Source: Brachybacterium sp036311905
Lineage (GTDB): Bacteria > Actinomycetota > Actinomycetes > Actinomycetales > Dermabacteraceae
NCBI RefSeq assembly: GCF_036311905.1
Contig: NZ_JAZDCH010000026.1
Location: 1 to 64,000 of the forward strand
DNA length: 64,000 bases
Direction: 5' to 3'
In this document: piece by piece, positions 1 through 8,940 of the stretch
Numbering within the stretch: position 1 is the stretch's first letter
Layout of the letters: each line of letters begins with the position of its first letter
Position numbers and translations under genes: made by a program
Notes under the pieces: generated by a model
Databases searched by the model: none
What the model saw: the letters and a program-made list of their open reading frames with translations, nothing else
Told to the model about the DNA's origin: nothing

Positions 1-758
1 TTCCAGTCGCCGATGACGACCTGGGCGTGCAGCAGTGAGTAGAAGCTGTTGATGTTCAAGCACTCGTCGCGCAGGCGGGAGTTGAACGACTCGACGTAGC
101 CGTTGAGCCACGGCGAGCCGGGCGGGATGTACGACAAGCCGGTGCGGGTGCCGGCCCAGTCGGCGATCGCCTGGCTGATGAACTCGGGCCCGTTGTCGCT
201 TCTGAGGACCGCGGGCGGGCCGTGCAGCTTGACGAGGTCGTCGAGATGGTCGGTGAGACGGTCGGCGGTGATGGAGCGTTCCACGAGGCCGCCGAGGCAG
301 ACCCGGGTGTGCTCGTCCACGATCGACGCGATCTTGATCGGACGCCCGGCCTCGTCGACGTCGAACTGGAAGTCGATGGCCCACACCACGTTCGGGGCGC
401 ACGCCTTGGGGGCGTCCGCGGTCGAGGAGCCGATGCGCTTACGGCGACGTTGCTGGGGCACGCGTAGGCCTTCCTCGCGCCATAGCCGCTGGATCTTCTT
501 GTGGTTGACCTGCCAGCCCTCGCCGCGGGCGTCGTGGTACGCGCGCCGGTAGCCCCAGCGGGGGTGCTTCTTCGCGTAACCGCGCAGCCATTCACGCAAG
601 GCGGCGTCGGGGTCGGCGACGGTATCGGCCTTGAGGGTGCGCCGGTAGGCGGACCTGGATAGCCCGGTCAGCCGGCACGCCATCCGCTCGCTCACCCGCA
701 TCTTCGCGATGAGGTGAGCGACGGCGGCGCGCCTCCTGCCCGGGCCTAGAAGTTTCCC
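1..758 (-). CDS. IS3-family transposase OrfB (DDE, partial)
   Basis: OrfB supplies the catalytic integrase core of the transposase. Translating the minus strand in the -1 frame relative to OrfA gives an uninterrupted frame containing the HTH_21-like stretch RMACRLTGLSRSAYRR, then YAKKHPRWGYRR, and the three DDE acidic sites in WAIDFQFDVDE, LRSDNGPEFIS and NGYVESFNSRLRDECL. It has no good ATG near its beginning, consistent with expression as an OrfAB fusion by frameshifting. The C-terminus is beyond base 1, so the gene is partial here but appears undamaged. Confidence 0.85.
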
Positions 759-1030
759 TCTGCCAGCTCCTTCAGCGCCGCCTTCTCCAGCTCTGCTTCA
801 GCGAGCAGACGCTTGAGGGTGGCGTTCTGCTTCTCGAGCTCCTTGAGGCGCTTGGCGTCGTCGGCCTTGAGCCCGCCGTACTGGTTGCGCCACCGGTAGT
901 ACGTCTGTTCCGACACGCCCAGCTCGCGGCACACCGCCGCGACGTCCGCGCCATCGGCCAGCATCCGGTCGGCCTGTCCGAGCTTGCGCACGACCTGCTC
1001 AGGCGTGTGCCGCTTCCTCGTGTTCGTCAT
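746..1030 (-). CDS. IS3-family transposase OrfA (HTH)
   Basis: OrfA is the DNA-binding subunit of an IS3-type transposase, 94 residues from the ATG at 1030. The protein starts MTNTRKRHTPEQVVRKLGQA, followed by a helix-turn-helix (VCRELGVSEQTYYRWRNQYG) and a leucine-zipper-like coiled coil (KELEKQNATLKRLLAEAELE), the classic OrfA layout. A longer reading from 1069 adds 13 residues that do not fit the family. It ends at a TAG just past a GGGAAAC heptamer, at which a -1 slip would join it to OrfB. Confidence 0.88.
   Translation of the reverse strand: MTNTRKRHTPEQVVRKLGQADRMLADGADVAAVCRELGVSEQTYYRWRNQYGGLKADDAKRLKELEKQNATLKRLLAEAELEKAALKELAEGNF
752..758 (-). promoter_or_regulatory. Programmed -1 frameshift heptamer G GGA AAC
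   Basis: The minus strand reads G GGA AAC in the OrfA frame, an exact X XXY YYZ slippery heptamer, six bases before the OrfA stop codon. Slipping back by one base continues directly into the OrfB frame (GGG AAA CTT CTA GGC). This matches the known expression strategy of IS3 elements. Confidence 0.65.
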
Positions 1031-1113
1031 GATGAGACCAGCCTTCCTGCCCGCAGCAGCGAGCATCAAGACGACTCACACAACGACTGGACCTACATCA
1101 CGGGGTCAGCCCA

Positions 1114-1520
1114 CTTCCCTGCGGCGCTTCACAGCGCCACAGATCATGTGACACCTACCCGCGCATCAGTCCCGTCTTAATACCGTGAGTCAGAGGACTT
1201 CTGGCACAGAACATTATGGCGCACCGTTATGACACAGACCGACCTGCGGCGATCGTCGCTCGCGGCCGGACGCCGACTGTGTGCCACTACCGACCGTTTG
1301 AGGCACAGGCGCCAGCGCGGCCCGAGTAGGGCGCTTCTGTCCTCGATGGAGTGCTCCACGCATTGAGGCCAGTACGTCGAGTGGAGCACGTGGGCCGGAT
1401 CGGTCAGTAGGTGCCCCAGCTGGCGCTTCCCACGTGCATACTCCAGCCAAAACCCTTGGCGCAGCACGACATGCCCCTCGCTCCCAGCTGCTACTTCGAG
1501 CATCCAGTAGTGTTCCGGCC
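1114..1520. other. Intergenic stretch, IS3 end to cassette
   Basis: This stretch precedes the two-gene cassette and contains no gene I can recognise. A minus-strand open frame of 108 codons (1177-1503) lacks any family resemblance I can name and may be a decayed fragment. The promoter of the cassette should lie in the last 150 bases, but I see no convincing -35/-10 pair. Confidence 0.4.
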
Positions 1521-2132
1521 ATGAGCATTGCTGCTAAGCAGGGGGAGTCTTTGCATGATCTCGGCCGGGAGGGTGCCCGACGTGCCAAGCAGTGGCTTGA
1601 GTCAACCTCTAGGGTCGACGCATGCTGGGTTAACCCCGACAAGGGAGCCGTGGAGAAATTGACCTTCGAGTGGCCTCAGGATGGACAGTCGTTCTCCTTT
1701 GACCTCGGCGGCAAGCTTAGGTACGGAGCATTCGACGGAAAGCTCTTCTACGCGGAGGTAAAGAAGTACTCCAAGGCTCTTGACCTCGGCACTCATTACA
1801 AGGACTTCCTCGCCAAGTGCTATGTCGCCTACCTAGGGGCTCCCCGGTTCGCCGACAACTTTATGTGGGTTTCGTGGGCTCCGCACGCGGCAACAAGCTG
1901 GGACGAGCTGACAACCGCCGCGAAAGTCCGAGAATCCGTTGTAGCTAACGCCCACCGAATCTTCCCACCCGCCGCGAAGGTCGACGCACTCGTCGACGAC
2001 GACACCTGTGCTGCGGTGGCCGAACGACTCTGGATCCTAATCCTCAGCGATAAGCAAGAGGACCTCGTCCCGGCCGTCGAGCACCTCGGTCTTATTCACC
2101 AGCACGAGATGCTGAAGGCGGCTGGCCGATGA
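1521..2132 (+). CDS. Unknown protein with nuclease-like D...ExK motif
   Basis: This 203-residue protein is not one I recognise. The ATG at 1521 is preferred over an in-frame start at 1434 because the upstream extension is low-complexity and unlike the rest. Its middle holds FDGKLFYAEVKKYSKAL, with D72 followed by E79-V-K81, the spacing seen in PD-(D/E)XK nuclease folds. The N-terminal region (EGARRAKQWLES) is helical, as is common before such cores. It overlaps the next gene by four bases (ATGA), so the two are almost certainly translated together. G+C is clearly below the chromosomal genes nearby, and restriction and integrase genes follow. A defence nuclease is a reasonable inference but is not shown by sequence alone. 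Confidence 0.72.
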   Translation: MSIAAKQGESLHDLGREGARRAKQWLESTSRVDACWVNPDKGAVEKLTFEWPQDGQSFSFDLGGKLRYGAFDGKLFYAEVKKYSKALDLGTHYKDFLAKCYVAYLGAPRFADNFMWVSWAPHAATSWDELTTAAKVRESVVANAHRIFPPAAKVDALVDDDTCAAVAERLWILILSDKQEDLVPAVEHLGLIHQHEMLKAAGR

Positions 2133-3586
2133 CCACGCTCCAGCAGCACGTGCTCGATGCACTCCTAGATCGGGATCCTCGACAGTCGGAGCACCGGGTA
2201 AAAGAAGCGGTCGCAGGCGCCCTGTCGACATTTGACCCAAGTGCGACATTGAAGATCACCACTTACTTTAACCACACATACGCGCCGGACATGATGTTGT
2301 CCTGGGGCGAAGTGGAACGACCAGTATTTCTTCGCTTCACCGACAATATCCCCGAGCTCGGCCAGGATATTGCCATGCTCGACAGGCTCGACCCGTTAGT
2401 ATTCGGGCTCTCGACCCCCAACCTCTCCAATGTCGACGAGAATCGGCTTGACGAGAAAAGCCGTTCGGCCGATGTCCTGCTGACGACTCCCGCTGCAGTC
2501 GAGGAACTTACAGAACGCAGAGTTCCCGCTGCGACCGACCGAATGCTACGCAACTCCCTCGCGCACGCTGGCCGCGGTGCGTTGGTAGCCACCTCGGACG
2601 CGCGCGCCCTGGCCGACACCTTTACCCGTGGATTCACATCAGCTGCGAGCGGCCAAGTTGCCGAGACGCGCGAGACCCTGAGCACAATCGAACACTACTT
2701 TGCCGCCGGCCAGGCACGCCGACTTAATCGCGTCGTCCAGGCGGTGTGGGAGGGTGGCGGATCGCGCCTCGACCAATACCCCGGGGATGCGGAGCTCTCG
2801 ACCGATGTGGGCAGCCTGCCCCTGCTGTACCTCGTGCAGCTTATGGACACTGAGGATAAGAGCTTCTGGCGAGGAGTGGGGCGCAACCTGACCATCGAGC
2901 AACTCTTTGACCTCGCTCGCGCCGACCTCGCCATGACGGACAACTTCCAGCACCTCGTCAATGCCAACCTGGACGTACTTAGGGCACGCGCATGCCAAGT
3001 TCTTGACATGCGCCTTCTTGATGCCGACGAACCGCCAGAGTTTAGATGGGGCGTCGACCTCCCCGTCTCCGAGATCCCGCCCGCGCTGATGCTTCGGGGT
3101 CCAGGCTTCCATGCCTTCGCTACTCGGAACCGCAAGGAGATAGGACCTCGTTTGAAGAAGGCTGAGCGCGGAGTTTCGGTCCACGATTACATTGAGCGTT
3201 CGCAGAGCGCCTCCGTGGCTGCGGTTAATGTCAGCGTGGGCGGTAAGCGCATCGCGCTGAGCGACGACAGTGGCACCACGGACTCCGAGTTCCTCGAGAC
3301 GGCAACCACAGGCTTGCCGAGTGCGGTTGTGGACAGGGCGACGGTATCCACGCCCACCGGCCGCATCACGGTCGATTTTCCATATGGCACCGGCATTGGT
3401 GTCACGAGGAGCGACACGCTCCTAGCACACATCCTGCAGACTACGACCACACTGGTTGTTCCCATGGAGCCCGATGCAAAGGAAAGGCTTGACGCGTTCC
3501 TAGCCGTTGCGCCACAGGAGGGAACGCTGGATGAGGACGAGTTCGGCCAGTTCCCGATCGGCGAACTGGACGACGACGAGGACTAA
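2129..3586 (+). CDS. Unknown 485-aa partner protein of cassette
   Basis: I do not recognise this family. The 485-residue protein is soluble, with no signal peptide or membrane segment. An N-terminal part (about 1-110) contains KITTYFNHTYAPDMMLSW followed by PVFLRFTDN. A central helical region (about 160-330) is followed by a beta-rich C-terminal third, and the last 25 residues are very acidic (DEDEF ... GELDDDED). Its ATG overlaps the stop of the upstream nuclease-like gene, so stoichiometric co-translation and complex formation are likely. Lower G+C and its place between mobile genes suggest horizontal acquisition. Together with its partner it forms the best candidate in the window for an undescribed two-gene defence system. 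Confidence 0.72.
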   Translation: MTTLQQHVLDALLDRDPRQSEHRVKEAVAGALSTFDPSATLKITTYFNHTYAPDMMLSWGEVERPVFLRFTDNIPELGQDIAMLDRLDPLVFGLSTPNLSNVDENRLDEKSRSADVLLTTPAAVEELTERRVPAATDRMLRNSLAHAGRGALVATSDARALADTFTRGFTSAASGQVAETRETLSTIEHYFAAGQARRLNRVVQAVWEGGGSRLDQYPGDAELSTDVGSLPLLYLVQLMDTEDKSFWRGVGRNLTIEQLFDLARADLAMTDNFQHLVNANLDVLRARACQVLDMRLLDADEPPEFRWGVDLPVSEIPPALMLRGPGFHAFATRNRKEIGPRLKKAERGVSVHDYIERSQSASVAAVNVSVGGKRIALSDDSGTTDSEFLETATTGLPSAVVDRATVSTPTGRITVDFPYGTGIGVTRSDTLLAHILQTTTTLVVPMEPDAKERLDAFLAVAPQEGTLDEDEFGQFPIGELDDDED

Positions 3587-3830
3587 TAGTTGCATCAGCC
3601 CTGACCGCTCCGATTGATGAACCTATCGCGGCAAGGCACATCCGGCGGGGACGCGGTCGTCTCACACTGAGAATCCCCAAGGCGTGACGCGCTCGATCGA
3701 CTTTGGGCTACCTGGTAGATCTCGAGACATGCGGGCACTTCTGGAGCGAGCGTCTGCTGGAGCGACTAGGCAAGTACGAGAGCAGCGAGACGTGCAGCCA
3801 GTGATGGCGCGGAGAGCGTCAATCTGGGAT

Positions 3831-3990
3831 GTTGGCTCGTGGTCCGCGGTCGAGCTGGCGACGAAGGGCTGGGTCCACTGGTCGAACATCTCCCGGTTCC
3901 ACAAGGCACTCGGCCTCCGCACTCCAACAGCGGTCGGAGCGGCCTGCATCCACACCACGGCGGCCGCGCCCGCGACCTTGCAACCACGGA
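3831..3990 (+). pseudogene. IS3 OrfB C-terminal remnant
   Basis: Within the 490-base gap between the cassette and the methylase gene, the plus strand encodes a degraded match to the C-terminus of an IS3-family OrfB: VELATKGWVHWSNISRFHKA then LGLRTPTAVGAAC. Intact elements have the pattern ...WVxWxNxxRLHxALGYxTPAE. No DDE residues remain. The rest of 3587-4077 shows nothing else I can identify. The remnant shows that a transposon once sat between the two defence-type genes. Confidence 0.55.
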
Positions 3991-4077
3991 ACGAAACCCT
4001 GGGGCGCTTCAGGAAGAGGTGGAGCATTCCTACTGGTTCCGCTCGACACCCGCATCTTGTGGGTGAGAATGAGAAGT

Positions 4078-7000
4078 ATGACGAGAGTTGCTGCCCTTGA
4101 CATGATGACCCGCCTGTCCAAGCCGTCGCATGTAGGGCGCACGGAGGCAGACATTCAGTCTGACGTGAAGATGCTGCTAGCCGGGACGAGCTTCGACTTG
4201 GACGAGCCCCGTTTGGAAGAGCAGCTTGCCGATGGCACCAAGCGCCGAATCGATGTCGCTGTCGGTGCCACGGTCATCGAGGTCAAGAAGCGTCTGGATA
4301 CCGAGGTCGCTGCGCAGCCGTATATCGAGCAGCTCGCGGGCTACGTCCGCACCCGCATGGAACAGGAGCAGTCCCGTTACAACGGCATACTTACCGACGG
4401 TAAGGCGTGGTGGCTGTATGAGGTAGATCCCTCTACCGATGTGTTCACCCGTCGCTCCGTGTTCACCTTGAACCGCGCGGAGCAGGGCGAGAACCTCATC
4501 GAGTGGCTCCAAGCCGTCCTCGCTACGCAGAAGAACCGAAAGCCCACCCAGCGTGCGATCGAGGTGACCATCGGGGCCACTTCGCCCGCTTACGAGCAGG
4601 ACGCAGCGTACCTCCGCTCCCTGTACGTCTCACTGAGTGATGATCCCACCATCGGGCTCAAGCGAGAACTGTGGGGCCGCCTGCTGCGCTCCGCGCTCGG
4701 CACTGGATTCGCTGACGATGACCGGTTGTTCATCGACCACACGCTGCTGGTGCTCGAGGCGATGGCCATCGGCCACGCCGTTATGGGTATCCCCCTCGAA
4801 TTGGCCGCCAGCGACGTCCCTAGGTTCCTCGATGGCACCGAGTTCGGCAACGCCGGCATCCACGGTGTGATGGAAGCTGGCTTCTTCGACTGGGTGCTCG
4901 CAGCCGGTGGCGAGGGAGAGAGGTTCATTTCCCGCCTCATCCGCCGAATCGACGCGTTCGACTGGAGCTCGGTAGAGCACGACGTGTTGAAGCTCTTGTA
5001 TGAGTCGATCATCAATGCTGCCGCTCGCAAAGGTCTGGGGGAGTACTACACCCCCGACTGGCTCGCTGAAGGCATCGTCGCCAAGGCCGTCACCGATCCG
5101 CTGACCCAGAAGGTCTTGGATCCCAGCTGCGGCTCAGGAACCTTCATCTTTCACGCCGTGCGGCGGGTGACCGCTGCTGGTGACGCCGCTGGGTGGGACA
5201 ACCGTCAGATCGTCGAGCACGTGCAGGGCCACGTGTTCGGTCTGGACATCCACCCCGTATCAATTGTCCTGGCCCGCGTCACCTTTCTCCTTGCTCTTGG
5301 AGAGCGCCTCTCTAGCGATCGCGGGGACATCTGGGTGCCAGTGCACTTAGGGGACTCGATCCAGTGGTTCCAGCCCGCCGGCAGCGAGAGCGACGTCATT
5401 CGCATAGACACCCGAGGCAACGATCTAACAGTCTCCGAGCACGCCAGTTCTGGCACACTGTTCGACCTTGCACACGTGCTCGCATTTCCCCTATCGAGCA
5501 TCGATGACGCAGGTACCTTCGACCGCCTCGTCACTGAGCTCACCGATCTCGCCCGCACTCACGTCGACTCCACCGCGAAGAAGCCATCCCCCGATCGCGT
5601 TCTGCGCAAGTACGGCATTCCTGACGGCGATGACGCGGAGACGTTGCGTGAGACCTTCCGCCTGCTGGCCGATCTCAACGCGGAAGGGCGAGACAGTATT
5701 TGGGGATTCTTCGTCCGCAATCAGGTGCGCCCCCTCTGGCTGTCAATGAAGGCTCGTCGTGCCGACGTCCTCGTCGGCAATCCGCCGTGGGTTTCCTACC
5801 GGTACATGACTGCGTCCATGCAGGCGCAGTTTCGCCGATTCAGTGAGGATCGCAATCTCTGGCACGGCAGGAAAATCGCCACCCAGCAGGACCTTGTGGC
5901 CTTGTTCATCGTGCGCGCTGCCGAGAAGTACCTCAACGATGGTGGCACCTTCGCGTTCGTCACACCCCTCGCCGTACTCTCACGTCAGCAGTACGAGGGA
6001 TTTCGCGCGGGCAATTGGGGGCCGAGATTGCGCGGCTCCCTCACGGAGTTGTGGGACCTGGACAAGGTGCGCCCCAAGAATGCCTTGTTCCCCGTGCCTG
6101 CCGCTGTCATATTCGGGCACCGCAACTCTCGAGAGCTCGGCATCGACCGGCCCGATGTTCCCCACGGGACCACGGGCACCAAGCAAATCCTCAGCGGCCT
6201 GCGGGACGTCAGCGGCTGGGAAGCCACTAGGGAGAATCTCACCCTCACCCCAGCTCCTAATCAAGAGATCGGCCCTGTGGACGAAGCCGGCTCTCCCTAC
6301 CGAGGGAGCGTCGTAAATGGCGCCACTATCTATCCCCGCAGCCTATTCTTTGTCACCGAGGAAGCGACCCAGAATCGGCTCGGCATGTCGGCCGGACGCG
6401 TTAGTTACCGCTCCATGCGGTCCGCTCAGGAGAAGGTGCCGTGGAAGGACCTCCCTGACCTAACTGGCGTAATCGACCGGCGGTTCATTTTTGATGTACA
6501 CCTTGGATCCACTATCACTCCCTTCCGTACTCTTAACCCGTGGCGCGCAATTCTTCCGGTCGAACGCGACGCTGTGATTTCGGAGGAGAAGATTCCTCAC
6601 AGCGACCGAGCATTAACGCAATGGTGGGATGCCGCCAATGCCGCGTGGACGCAGAATAGAGCAGCCGCTACGAAACTGACCCTCTGGGAACAGCTCAATT
6701 ACCAGAACAAGCTCGGGAGGCAGCTCGGCGCCCCTTCGCAGCGGGTCGTGTACAGCAAGTCGGGAACCAAGCTCGCCGCCGCCCGTATCACGGATCCTCA
6801 CGCAGTCATTGATCACAAGCTCTACTGGATACCCGCGCGCAACGAGGGCGAAGCCCGGTACCTCACAGCTGTGTTAAACGCGCCCGTCACCACCGAGACA
6901 GTCGAGGTGTACCAGTCCCGAGGTTTGCTGGGAGCACGCGACTTCGACACCTATGTATGGCGCCTGCCGATTCCCACTTTTGACGCGAGCAACGGCCTCC

Positions 7001-7170
7001 ACTCCGAGCTATCAGTCCTGGCTCGCCGGGCCGAAGACTTAGCGGCGCAATTGGACCTCATGGATATGGGCTTCCAGAAAGCTCGCAAGGTTGTCCGTGC
7101 CGCCCTGATTGAGGCCGGCATTCAGGCTGAGCTAAATGCAGCAGTGAAAGAGCTCTTCGCGGAAGACTGA
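4078..7170 (+). CDS. Type IIG-like restriction-modification enzyme
   Basis: This single polypeptide, 1030 residues from the ATG at 4078, probably both methylates adenine in a DNA site and cleaves unmethylated DNA. The N-terminus carries a nuclease signature (RRIDVAVGATVIEVKKRL; D59, E68, K70). The central gamma-class N6-adenine methylase has motif I DPSCGSGTF at about residue 348 and motif IV NPPW at 568. The C-terminal 400 residues resemble the target-recognition region of Eco57I/TaqI-type enzymes. An ATG at 4069 is an alternative start and the frame stays open to 3829, but that extension covers an IS remnant. No separate restriction gene follows, consistent with type IIG. Specificity cannot be read from sequence. 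Confidence 0.88.
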   Translation: MTRVAALDMMTRLSKPSHVGRTEADIQSDVKMLLAGTSFDLDEPRLEEQLADGTKRRIDVAVGATVIEVKKRLDTEVAAQPYIEQLAGYVRTRMEQEQSRYNGILTDGKAWWLYEVDPSTDVFTRRSVFTLNRAEQGENLIEWLQAVLATQKNRKPTQRAIEVTIGATSPAYEQDAAYLRSLYVSLSDDPTIGLKRELWGRLLRSALGTGFADDDRLFIDHTLLVLEAMAIGHAVMGIPLELAASDVPRFLDGTEFGNAGIHGVMEAGFFDWVLAAGGEGERFISRLIRRIDAFDWSSVEHDVLKLLYESIINAAARKGLGEYYTPDWLAEGIVAKAVTDPLTQKVLDPSCGSGTFIFHAVRRVTAAGDAAGWDNRQIVEHVQGHVFGLDIHPVSIVLARVTFLLALGERLSSDRGDIWVPVHLGDSIQWFQPAGSESDVIRIDTRGNDLTVSEHASSGTLFDLAHVLAFPLSSIDDAGTFDRLVTELTDLARTHVDSTAKKPSPDRVLRKYGIPDGDDAETLRETFRLLADLNAEGRDSIWGFFVRNQVRPLWLSMKARRADVLVGNPPWVSYRYMTASMQAQFRRFSEDRNLWHGRKIATQQDLVALFIVRAAEKYLNDGGTFAFVTPLAVLSRQQYEGFRAGNWGPRLRGSLTELWDLDKVRPKNALFPVPAAVIFGHRNSRELGIDRPDVPHGTTGTKQILSGLRDVSGWEATRENLTLTPAPNQEIGPVDEAGSPYRGSVVNGATIYPRSLFFVTEEATQNRLGMSAGRVSYRSMRSAQEKVPWKDLPDLTGVIDRRFIFDVHLGSTITPFRTLNPWRAILPVERDAVISEEKIPHSDRALTQWWDAANAAWTQNRAAATKLTLWEQLNYQNKLGRQLGAPSQRVVYSKSGTKLAAARITDPHAVIDHKLYWIPARNEGEARYLTAVLNAPVTTETVEVYQSRGLLGARDFDTYVWRLPIPTFDASNGLHSELSVLARRAEDLAAQLDLMDMGFQKARKVVRAALIEAGIQAELNAAVKELFAED

Positions 7171-7349
7171 TATCCCACACTGCGATAAGGCTGTGCGGTA
7201 TATAGCACGGGCGGCGAATGTGCCAATCCCATCGGCAGCTGTCCAGGCATGCCTCACGTGTTTCACGGCAATAGTGGCAGTCAAGGCTAACCTGGTGCTA
7301 ATTCTTCTACCAGGCTCAAAGTATGTGGCGGGTAGAACTAGCTAAGCGA

Positions 7350-7565
7350 TCATGAGCTTTGACGCTGCTGATGGTACGCGCGCTGGATAAAAGCTTCGAG
7401 TTCCGAGCATTCAATGCGCCAGAGTCCTCGCCCTCCGACGCGAATCGCCCGAAGCTCGCCGGTGCGAACTAGTGAGTACGCTTGGGCGCTACTTATCGCG
7501 AGTACTTCACGCACCTCCTCAAGTGTGATGAAACGACGCTCCAAGACCTTCGGCTGATTCGCCAT
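7350..7565 (-). CDS. Excisionase-like HTH protein
   Basis: A 71-residue DNA-binding protein with a winged MerR/excisionase-type helix-turn-helix: FITLEEVREVLAISSAQAYS then LVRTGELRAIRVGGRGLWRI, followed by a recognition-wing pattern. It lies 32 bases upstream of the integrase on the same strand, the usual arrangement for a directionality factor of an integrative element. It could instead regulate the integrase. The small size and pairing make the excisionase role the first choice. Confidence 0.75.
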   Translation of the reverse strand: MANQPKVLERRFITLEEVREVLAISSAQAYSLVRTGELRAIRVGGRGLWRIECSELEAFIQRAYHQQRQSS

Positions 7566-7597
7566 CGTGTGGACTCCGTTCTCCCGGTGGGCCCTGG

Positions 7598-8431
7598 TTA
7601 GGCAACTAGGCTGATGCCATCGACGACGGATCGCGCCTGTGCGGTATCGAGGCCAACGTAGATGGCGGTGGTCTCCGGCTTGGAATGGCCCATGAGCGTC
7701 TGCACCAACAGTAAGTCGTGCGAGTTTCTGTACGACTCAGTGGCGAAGCGGTGGCGCAAAGTGTGAGCGCTCCAGTTTCCTGGAAGAGCCTCGTTGACGA
7801 GCTCCCCTACTCGCACCGGCTGCAGGTGCGTGTCGGCGTACCGGCCTTTGGATGGGAAGAGCCAGGGGATCTCGGGAGAGACTTGGTCGAACTGGCGCGA
7901 CAAGGCTGCCGCAGCAGCTGACGTGAGGGGGACTGTTCGCTCACGTCGGCCCTTTCCATGCACGATGAGGGACGTGCCGGCCCGCTCGTCGATGACGTCG
8001 GGACGGGCCACGACCGCGATCTCCGCGCGCCGTAGGCCTGCCTCGGCGGCCAGCGTGATCATGGCTCGAACTCTGGTGTCGGACGCGAACAGGGCCTTAC
8101 GGATGATCGGGTCCGGGCACGGCCTGGGAAGGGGCTTGGGCGACCGGGCCGGCGGGAATAGGGCGAGAGGGTCGGCGATGATTCTTCCAGTGCGGTGGAG
8201 CCAGGTCGTCCAGATGCGCAGGGAGGTGCGCGCACTTCGACGTGTCGCGGCCTTCCAACGCGGATTCGCTAGGTAGGCAACCAGCCATTCCAGATCGAGC
8301 GGGTCTGTCTCGGCGGGCACTCCGTTGAGGTAGCGCCGGACGTGATACTCGCGGAGTCCCACAGTCGTCTCGGACCGCTCTGAGGCGCGAAGCCAAGCGG
8401 TCCAGAGAGGCAGCTGTGCGATGACGTCCAT
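7598..8431 (-). CDS. Tyrosine recombinase / phage-type integrase
   Basis: A site-specific integrase of the tyrosine recombinase family, 277 residues from ATG 8431. An N-terminal SAM-like core-binding region (about 1-120) precedes the catalytic domain with the conserved residues: arginine in EAGLRRAEIAVV, lysine in HGKGRRERTVPL, HTLRHRFATE (HxxR), GHSKPETTAIY with the nucleophilic tyrosine. The frame is open to 8563, but the upstream 44 codons are low-complexity and an in-family start is at 8431. It follows the excisionase-like gene and presumably mobilised the restriction island. All catalytic residues are present, so the enzyme may be active. Confidence 0.88.
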   Translation of the reverse strand: MDVIAQLPLWTAWLRASERSETTVGLREYHVRRYLNGVPAETDPLDLEWLVAYLANPRWKAATRRSARTSLRIWTTWLHRTGRIIADPLALFPPARSPKPLPRPCPDPIIRKALFASDTRVRAMITLAAEAGLRRAEIAVVARPDVIDERAGTSLIVHGKGRRERTVPLTSAAAAALSRQFDQVSPEIPWLFPSKGRYADTHLQPVRVGELVNEALPGNWSAHTLRHRFATESYRNSHDLLLVQTLMGHSKPETTAIYVGLDTAQARSVVDGISLVA

Positions 8432-8643
8432 GCTGCCCACAGTGCCCAACCGTCCAAGCTCGTATCCAGGGGTTAGGCCACTATGGGGATAACTGGGGTG
8501 TGGGGAGGAGAGGAGCTGCGGGGGTGGCGCTATGGCGTCGGCTCCGTTGAGGAGCTCATCCAAGAGTCACCCAACCATGGTGCGTCGGCCTCGGCTTTTG
8601 CCGAAGTCGACCTCGATCACCGCGCCAGCTTCCCGTCCCTCGA

Positions 8644-8662
8644 GACTCTTAATCAGCGGTTC
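8644..8662 (+). other. Possible attachment-site core (tRNA-like arm)
   Basis: The 19 bases GACTCTTAATCAGCGGTTC resemble the 3' side of an anticodon arm plus variable loop of a tRNA-Lys with CTT anticodon. Tyrosine integrases often recombine in such sites and leave a partial tRNA copy next to the integrase. The rest of the tRNA is not present. The surrounding gap 8432-8940 contains no other feature I can support. The second attachment copy was not found in the window, so this is tentative. Confidence 0.3.
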
Positions 8663-8940
8663 TGACGCCCGGCGTATTCTGCGGGCAGAAATGCGCGGCG
8701 TGCCGCATTCGTTTCTGTCGCTTGGTCGGACCGAGACACTGTTTCGTTTTCCATGCTTGTCGTTCGAGGATTCTGTGGAAGATTGACTCGAAGGAGCACA
8801 CGGTGGCCGCGCCCACGTCCGAGACGATCACGACGGGGCCACCGCGCTACACTACTATCGGGGACTCAACTTCGTGCGAAACGGGATTGCCGTGGGCGGG
8901 CGACAAAGCTCAGTCGTCTGCCATCGGCGGCGCGGGATTC

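Larger units (their letters stand above)
1..1113 (-). mobile_element. IS3-family insertion sequence, cut by window start
   Basis: This is a transposon of the IS3 family read on the minus strand, with a short orfA followed by an orfB in the -1 frame that carries the DDE integrase core. The upstream end is probably near 1102-1113, where the minus strand reads TGGGCTGACCCC, a sequence typical of IS3-family terminal repeats. The other terminus lies outside the window, so completeness and target duplication cannot be judged. It borders the low-GC restriction island and a second decayed IS3 piece lies near 3.9 kb. The end assignment is an inference from one terminus. Confidence 0.8.

Noticed and set aside
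7171..7349. Gap after the restriction gene as a small RNA or terminator
   Set aside because: Only short, weak inverted repeats are present and no T run or conserved structure can be made out.
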